Origin: Sphingomonas spermidinifaciens
Lineage (GTDB): Bacteria; Pseudomonadota; Alphaproteobacteria; Sphingomonadales; Sphingomonadaceae
Assembly (NCBI RefSeq): GCF_002351485.1
Contig: NZ_NWMW01000003.1
Location: 297,430-361,429 of the forward strand
DNA: 64,000 nt
Reading direction: 5' to 3'
Shown: piece by piece, positions 59,757 through 64,000 of the stretch
Layout of the letters: every line of letters starts with the position of its first letter
Position numbering within the stretch: position 1 is the stretch's first letter
The notes under the pieces: generated by a model
Told to the model about the DNA's origin: nothing
Seen by the model: only the letters and a program-made list of their open reading frames with translations
The model's database searches: none
Translations under genes and position numbers: made by a program

Positions 59757-60908
59757 TCAGCGCCCCCCATTGGGGATCAGCACGGGCTTGATGCACCCGT
59801 CGAGCTTGGCGGCGAACAGGTGATAGGCATCAGCCACCTCCTCCAGCGGCACGCGGTGGGTGATCATCGCCTTGGGATCGATCCGCCCCTCGCGCACATG
59901 CTCGATGAGCCGTGGGAGCAGGCGCTTCACCGATGCCTGGTTGGCGCGGATCGTCAGCCCCTTGTTCAGTACGTTGCCGATCGGGACCATGTTGCCGGTC
60001 GGACCATAGACGCCGACGATCGAGACGATCCCGCCCTTCTTGACCGAATTGATCGCCCAGTGGAGCGCGATCGCCGATCCCGCCTCGGCCTTCAGCTTGA
60101 CCCCGAACAGCGTGTGGAGCGCATTGCCCTTGGCATCGCCGCCTACGGCATCGATCGCGACGTCGGCGCCGAGCCCGTCGGTGGTCTTCTTCATGAAGAC
60201 GACGACATCGTCGACTTCCCTGAAGTTGTAGACTTCGGCCGGACCATATTGCCGCACGAAGTCGAGGCGATAGTCGAGATGGTCGAAGACGATGACCCGC
60301 CCCGCCCCGAACAGCCACGCACAGCGCGCCGCCATGATCCCGATCGGCCCCGCGCCGAAGATGACGACGGTGTCGCCGCGCTGGATGCCCGCCATCTCCG
60401 CCGCTTGATAGCCGGTCGGCACCACGTCGGTCAGCAGCACCGCATCGTCGGCATCCATCCAGTCGGGGATCTTTACCGGGCCGACATCGGCATAGGGCAC
60501 ACGGACATATTCGGCCTGTCCGCCGTCATAGCCGCCGGCGGTATGCGAATAGCCGTAGATGCCGCCGACCGCGGTGGCCGCTGGATTGGCCTCGTGGCAA
60601 TTGCCGTACAGGCCCTGCCGGCAGAAATGACATTGCCCGCACGCGATGTTGAAGGGGACGAGTACCGTGTCGCCGGCCTTCAGGTTCTCCACTTCGGCGC
60701 CAACTTCCTCGATGACGCCGCAGAACTCGTGCCCGAACGTCATGCCGACGCGCGTGTCGGGCACCATCCCGTGATAGAGGTGCAGGTCCGATCCACAGAT
60801 GCACGATCGTGTCACCCGAACGATCGCGTCGCGCGGATGCTCGACCCGCGGCATCGGCTTGTCGGTGGTGCGGACCCGATAAGGGCCGCGGTAATCCATC
60901 GCCAGCAT
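59757..60908 (-). CDS. Zinc-dependent alcohol dehydrogenase (formaldehyde dehydrogenase-like, MDR family)
   Basis: This 383-residue MDR protein has catalytic zinc Cys in SCICGSDLHLYHG, GHEFCGVIEEVG, the structural four-Cys zinc site CGQCHFCRQGLYGNC and the NAD fold VVIFGAGPIGIMAA. The sequence is of the glutathione-independent formaldehyde/threonine dehydrogenase-like group, so aldehyde or alcohol detoxification is likely. ATG 60908 is preferred, with AGAGGAGG about six bases upstream; an ATG two codons earlier touches that site. The upstream 160 bases are AT-rich and probably hold its promoter. Confidence 0.88.
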   Translation of the reverse strand: MLAMDYRGPYRVRTTDKPMPRVEHPRDAIVRVTRSCICGSDLHLYHGMVPDTRVGMTFGHEFCGVIEEVGAEVENLKAGDTVLVPFNIACGQCHFCRQGLYGNCHEANPAATAVGGIYGYSHTAGGYDGGQAEYVRVPYADVGPVKIPDWMDADDAVLLTDVVPTGYQAAEMAGIQRGDTVVIFGAGPIGIMAARCAWLFGAGRVIVFDHLDYRLDFVRQYGPAEVYNFREVDDVVVFMKKTTDGLGADVAIDAVGGDAKGNALHTLFGVKLKAEAGSAIALHWAINSVKKGGIVSIVGVYGPTGNMVPIGNVLNKGLTIRANQASVKRLLPRLIEHVREGRIDPKAMITHRVPLEEVADAYHLFAAKLDGCIKPVLIPNGGR

Positions 60909-61070
60909 GAGCATCCTCCTCTCAGGAAGACGCAAATACATCCGTTATGTTTCAAATACTTAGATCGTTTATGATGGCAAATCCAGTTTATACATCAGAG
61001 TTAAAGCGCCCGACTCTTTATAAGGCAGGACTACGACGGAACTGCCCGGCGACTGGCAAACCCGACACCT
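60909..61070. promoter_or_regulatory. AT-rich upstream region of the alcohol dehydrogenase
   Basis: This stretch is distinctly AT-richer than the window average (for example ATACTTAGATCGTTTATGAT around 60956). On the minus strand TTGCCA, 16 bases, TATTTG is a possible -35/-10 pair. I see no gene in it. The sharp change in composition suggests acquired or intergenic DNA. Confidence 0.35.
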
Positions 61071-61282
61071 TGAACCGCGCCGTGTGCGCCGGAGGCTTCA
61101 ACTCCTGAGAAGGTCGAGCCTGTCTGAGCAAGACGATGAACAAGTTTGCGCTGGAATCCCGCGAGCGGGCGGTGCGGATGGTGGCCGATCACGAGCACGA
61201 TCATTCCACCCGCCGGGATGCTGGATTGAAGCTAGTGGCCCACTTGATCGTCACGCCGGGTGGGCTGAGGAGTTTTCGGTGA
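61071..61282 (+). mobile_element. IS3-family insertion sequence remnant (left end and start of orfA)
   Basis: TGAACCGCGCCG at 61071 and the following GGAGGCTTCAACTCCTGAGAAGG resemble the left end of IS3-type elements. The frame from ATG 61136 begins MNKFALESRERAVRMVADHEHDHST, the start of IS3 OrfA. Homology stops near 61212, the frame ends at 61280-61282, and no orfB follows, so only the 5' tip of the element survives. It lies immediately outside the tRNA-flanked islet. Confidence 0.65.
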
Positions 61283-61348
61283 CTGGCCTTGCTGTAGCGG
61301 AGAGGTAAATTGCCCCCGCGGCGTGAGCTGCGGGGGGCGGCTGGGTGT

Positions 61349-61371
61349 GTTGGTTGCGGGGACAGGATTTG
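61349..61371. repeat. attL-like direct repeat of the tRNA-fMet 3' end
   Basis: The 23 bases are identical to 63752-63774, which cover the 3' end (including CCA) of the initiator tRNA-Met gene. No other part of a tRNA is present here. A lone copy of a tRNA end is the usual left scar of a site-specific integration into that tRNA gene. Confidence 0.85.
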
Positions 61372-61787
61372 GCCGCTGCAGAACGCTTCCGGATCGCTAC
61401 CCCTATCAGACAAAATGCACGAAGCTCGCGGCCATGATCGATCGACCCGCCTAAACCCATTGCCGCCCCCCCCCAAACGCCGGAATGGCCGCGAAGCCCG
61501 ACCACGGCTCAAGGACAAGTTGTCGGCGCGGACCGGCATTCCGCTGACGATACTGGACCGGACGTGAACGAAGCGCATCCGGGGCAATCTCTTCAGTCAC
61601 ATGAAGGGCGAGCTTGCGATGACGGTCATCGGCATGGTCGCCAAATTCGACGGTCCGGCGCCGCCGGCCGCACCGCCGCGGATCGTACCGGGAACGTCGC
61701 GGACCGCGCCTTTGTCGCCTTGGAACACATCCGCCGTTCCAGATTTCGGACCTGATCGATCGCGAGCTGCAGCCAAGGGAAGCGCCA
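61372..61787. other. Decayed segment at the left of the islet, no intact gene
   Basis: Open frames here are short and broken; one ends in RLKDKLSARTGIPLTILDRT (stop at about 61566) and may be the tail of a lost gene. GGAAC and GTTCC near 61727-61745 form a small inverted repeat before the PAP2 gene. Nothing else is supported. Confidence 0.4.
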
Positions 61788-62516
61788 TTGAATCGCACCG
61801 CCAACCGCATTTGGGCCCATCGGCTGGACACCCGCATTCTCGTGACCCTTCTGATCGTCACCGCTGGGCTTTTCGCCTTTGCGTATGTCGCGTCGGAAGT
61901 GGTCGAGGGCGAACCCCTGGCGATCGACCGCTGGTTGCTGCTGCGGTTTCGAAGCGTGGCGGATCCTGCATTGTCGATCGGCCCTTCCTGGTTGTCGCGG
62001 GCGATGCTCGACCTGACGGCGCTCGGCGGCGGGACCGTGCTGACGCTCGTGACCATCTTCGTGGCTGGTTATCTCGCAGCGCGTCGCAAGCTCGCGCTGG
62101 CGATGTTCGTCGCCGCGTCGATCGCCGGGGGTGGCATCGCATCGGCGCTGCTCAAGCTGGCGTTTGCGCGCGCGCGCCCGGACGTGGTTCCCCATCTCGT
62201 CGAGGTAAGCTCGGCGAGTTTCCCGAGCGGTCACGCGATGAATTCGGCGATGGTCTATCTGACCGGGGCGGTGCTGCTCGCGAGCGCCGAACCGAGCCGC
62301 CGCGTCCGCGCGTTCCTGATCGTCGCCGCGCTGCTGCTGACCTTCGCGATCGGCTTTTCGCGCGTTTTCCTCGGCGTCCACTTCCCCACCGACGTGATGG
62401 CGGGCTGGGCAGTGGGGATCGCTTGGGCCGTCGCGGCGTCTTGGGTGGCCGCGAACCTGCAGCGTCGTCACGCCATCGAGGGGGCGGAGGGTACGACGAC
62501 GTCGACCGCCGCCTGA
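61788..62516 (+). CDS. PAP2-family membrane phosphatase
   Basis: This 242-residue membrane protein with about six helices shows all three PAP2 motifs: KLAFARARP (K-x6-RP), SFPSGHAMN and SRVFLGVHFPTDVMAGW. Such enzymes dephosphorylate phosphatidate, undecaprenyl diphosphate or related lipid phosphates, with the active site usually facing the periplasm. The start is TTG 61788 with AAGGGAAG six bases upstream. Its last 49 bases overlap the end of the converging lipid kinase gene. Confidence 0.9.
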   Translation: MNRTANRIWAHRLDTRILVTLLIVTAGLFAFAYVASEVVEGEPLAIDRWLLLRFRSVADPALSIGPSWLSRAMLDLTALGGGTVLTLVTIFVAGYLAARRKLALAMFVAASIAGGGIASALLKLAFARARPDVVPHLVEVSSASFPSGHAMNSAMVYLTGAVLLASAEPSRRVRAFLIVAALLLTFAIGFSRVFLGVHFPTDVMAGWAVGIAWAVAASWVAANLQRRHAIEGAEGTTTSTAA

Positions 62517-63415
62517 GCCACGCGGATCGTGACCGGCGTTCGCGCCAGGCATTCGCCGTCGATCGAAATCTTCTGCCTCGGCCGCGTCCGCAGTCGCAGC
62601 TCGCGCCCACGAAACTCGATCGTGTTGGCGCTTCTCGACTTCAGCCGAACGACCTTGGCATACCAGTCGAAGGCGAGCCGCCACAGGCTGCGTCCTGTCA
62701 CCGCCTGAATGACAAGGTCGCCGCTGTCGACGTCGGTCGTCTCGATCAATTCAACGCCGCCATGAAAGCGGCCGTTGAAGATGCGGACCTCGCTTGCCCA
62801 GGTCCGGTGCTCGCCCTTGGCGTCCTCGACCGTCAGGCGGAACGGGCGAAAGCGCGTCAGGCACCAAATCGCCCAGCCTAGATAGCCGAACCGCCCGAGA
62901 TAGCGCTTCAGCTTGTGCGGCACGGTGTCGCCGATCATCGGCGACAGCCCGAGCGCGGCGGCGTTCACGAAATAATGATCCTCGATCCTGCCCAGGTCGA
63001 TGCGTCGCAGCTGCCCCGCCGCGATCGTTTCGACAGCGCCGTCAAGATCGAGCGGCAGCGCGAGCGTTCGCGCGAAACTGTTGGCGGTGCCGAGCGGCAG
63101 GACCGCGAACACGCAATCGGTGCCGGCGACATGGCGAACGAGCCGCGCCAGCGAGCCGTCGCCGCCGCCGATCACGACCATCGGCGCACCGCTCCGAACG
63201 GCCCCCGCGACAATCGCGTCGAGCTTGCCGGGATCCTTTACAGCATGAGCGGCGGTGAGCGTGATGCCCGCCGCCTCCAATTTCTGCTTGGCCGCGCTGC
63301 ACAGCGCCTCACCCTTCCGGGAATGAGCATTGACGATCAGCACCGCCACCTTGGGCACGGGCCGATTTGATCGTTCCAATCCGATCGGCTTCGAAACGTC
63401 ACCCACACCCTGCAC
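62468..63415 (-). CDS. Diacylglycerol kinase-family lipid kinase (YegS/DgkB/LCB5 type)
   Basis: This 315-residue cytosolic lipid kinase carries VAVLIVNAHSRKG near residue 24, the nucleotide motif VVIGGGDGSLARLVRHV and PLGTANSFARTLALP (about 110). Its C-terminal beta-sandwich domain contains FNGRFHGGVELIETTDVDSGDLVIQ and ends with IDGECLARTPVTIRV. It should phosphorylate diacylglycerol or a sphingoid-type lipid using ATP. The start is GTG 63415; a GTG three codons inside is possible. It faces PAP2, which would do the reverse reaction. Confidence 0.9.
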   Translation of the reverse strand: MQGVGDVSKPIGLERSNRPVPKVAVLIVNAHSRKGEALCSAAKQKLEAAGITLTAAHAVKDPGKLDAIVAGAVRSGAPMVVIGGGDGSLARLVRHVAGTDCVFAVLPLGTANSFARTLALPLDLDGAVETIAAGQLRRIDLGRIEDHYFVNAAALGLSPMIGDTVPHKLKRYLGRFGYLGWAIWCLTRFRPFRLTVEDAKGEHRTWASEVRIFNGRFHGGVELIETTDVDSGDLVIQAVTGRSLWRLAFDWYAKVVRLKSRSANTIEFRGRELRLRTRPRQKISIDGECLARTPVTIRVAQAAVDVVVPSAPSMA

Positions 63416-63557
63416 TCCGCTCTAATTTCATCGCCTTTAGGCCAGCCGCGCCTGTTGGGCCAACGCCGTGCTTTCGAGGTCGAGCCATAGGCAATGAGCT
63501 CGCCGGACGAATGCATATCGTGGGACCGCATACCATCTTGGGCAGTACCGAGCGCCT

Positions 63558-63727
63558 AAGCCGGCAGACGAGGCTGAGGGTAGCCGAAGCGAGGCGCAGG
63601 AGATCATCCGCAGCCTAATCGACGCGGTGGTGGTGACGCCGGTGGACGGCCTCCGCCATGCCGAGGTGAAGGCGATCTGGCGACGATGCTTGTGCTGGCG
63701 TCGCAAACGAAAGGCCCCGAACGCTGA
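63558..63727 (+). pseudogene. C-terminal remnant of a serine recombinase, frameshifted
   Basis: The frame AQEIIRSLIDAVVVTPVDG...AEVK is the characteristic tail region of large serine recombinases (IRxLIDxVVLTP). One G appears lost at about 63671: in the next frame the expected GDLATMLVLASQTKGPER follows and stops at 63725-63727. Reading on in the first frame enters the tRNA and yields KLVAGTGFEPVTF, as seen in recombinases integrated at tRNA ends. The N-terminal catalytic domain is missing. Confidence 0.7.
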
Positions 63728-63753
63728 TGCGTTCGAGACTGAACAAGTCAAGT

Positions 63754-63830
<77 letters not shown>

Positions 63831-64000
63831 CCAATTCGGGAACGGCGGCGTTGGCGGTACGGGCCGGAGCCGTGAGGCTCCGCAAGGCCGACTGGCCGCC
63901 GCGGCTTATGCCGCGATAGCCAAAGCTGCGAATGCAGCTGCCGGCGCCTGAGGCCAACGAACAAAGTGAATGGGTTTTCCCTGTCGAACGTTCACCGTCT
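63831..64000. other. Upstream region of the tRNA gene, with a stem-loop
   Basis: No gene is supported here. GGAGCC-GTGA-GGCTCC (63866-63881) is a perfect 6-bp stem with a 4-base loop. The Ala-rich open frame near 63895-63950 has no start or ribosome site. The tRNA promoter should lie here on the minus strand. Confidence 0.4.

Noticed and set aside
61349..61371. Second tRNA gene at the left repeat
   Set aside because: Only 23 bases of the 3' end are present; no cloverleaf can form.
61601..62881. 426-codon plus frame across the PAP2 gene
   Set aside because: Out of frame with PAP2 motifs and antisense to the kinase; no homology.

Overview
The window is high-GC DNA from an alphaproteobacterium, most likely a sphingomonad (Sphingomonas or a close relative). 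The signs are the trpF-trpB-trpA-accD-folC gene order, DUF6628 and DUF6894 proteins, alphaproteobacterial general-stress (EcfG-type) promoter motifs, frequent TTG starts, and stop/start overlaps of the form TTGA, ATGA and TGATG. No rRNA, CRISPR array or phage structural gene was seen. One tRNA (initiator Met) lies at the right end.

Layout. 1-7 kb: envelope assembly pair tamA-tamB (tamB runs off the left edge), a GPH-type sugar transporter, and an acyl-CoA dehydrogenase/VOC/SDR operon. 7-13 kb: a tightly overlapping operon trpF, trpB, trpA, accD, P-loop kinase, folC, then a DUF6628 gene behind a perfect palindrome, facing ampG. 14.9-19.5 kb: a phage-shock (Psp) locus. pspF diverges from a sigma-54 promoter that reads into a secreted TonB-C-like protein, pspA, pspB, pspC and then five more small membrane/coiled-coil proteins that look like PspB relatives. 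This expanded array is the most novel part of the window. 19.6-23.8 kb: housekeeping genes on the minus strand (GT2-GtrA, leuB, recO, queE, queC). 23.9-31.3 kb: a C4-dicarboxylate/organic acid uptake locus (MHS permease, alginate-export-type porin, dctA, and divergent dctB-dctD), with two matched operators in front of dctA and an unusual DctD that has lost GAFTGA. 31.2-32.9 kb: a PAS-GGDEF-EAL protein.

33-46 kb: divergent GH2 and GH9 glycoside hydrolases, an MscS channel, an SLC13 permease, a membrane-anchored unknown, DUF1328, and an arsenic operon (arsR, LMW-type arsC, glutaredoxin-type arsC, arsB, arsH) whose promoter looks leaderless. 45-61 kb: accessory and stress genes: TetR regulator, a GSP17M-like stress protein with an EcfG-type promoter, aldo/keto reductase, NIPSNAP protein, M61 peptidase with DUF6894, Crp/Fnr regulator, lactonase, NDH-2, alpha/beta hydrolase, an orphan cytochrome oxidase subunit I, a Pro/Glu-rich membrane protein, a methyltransferase and a zinc alcohol dehydrogenase.

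61.3-63.8 kb: a small islet bounded by a 23-bp direct repeat of the 3' end of the initiator tRNA-Met gene. It carries a PAP2 phosphatase and a converging diacylglycerol-kinase-type lipid kinase, plus the frameshifted C-terminal tail of a serine recombinase next to the tRNA. An IS3-type remnant lies just outside its left edge.
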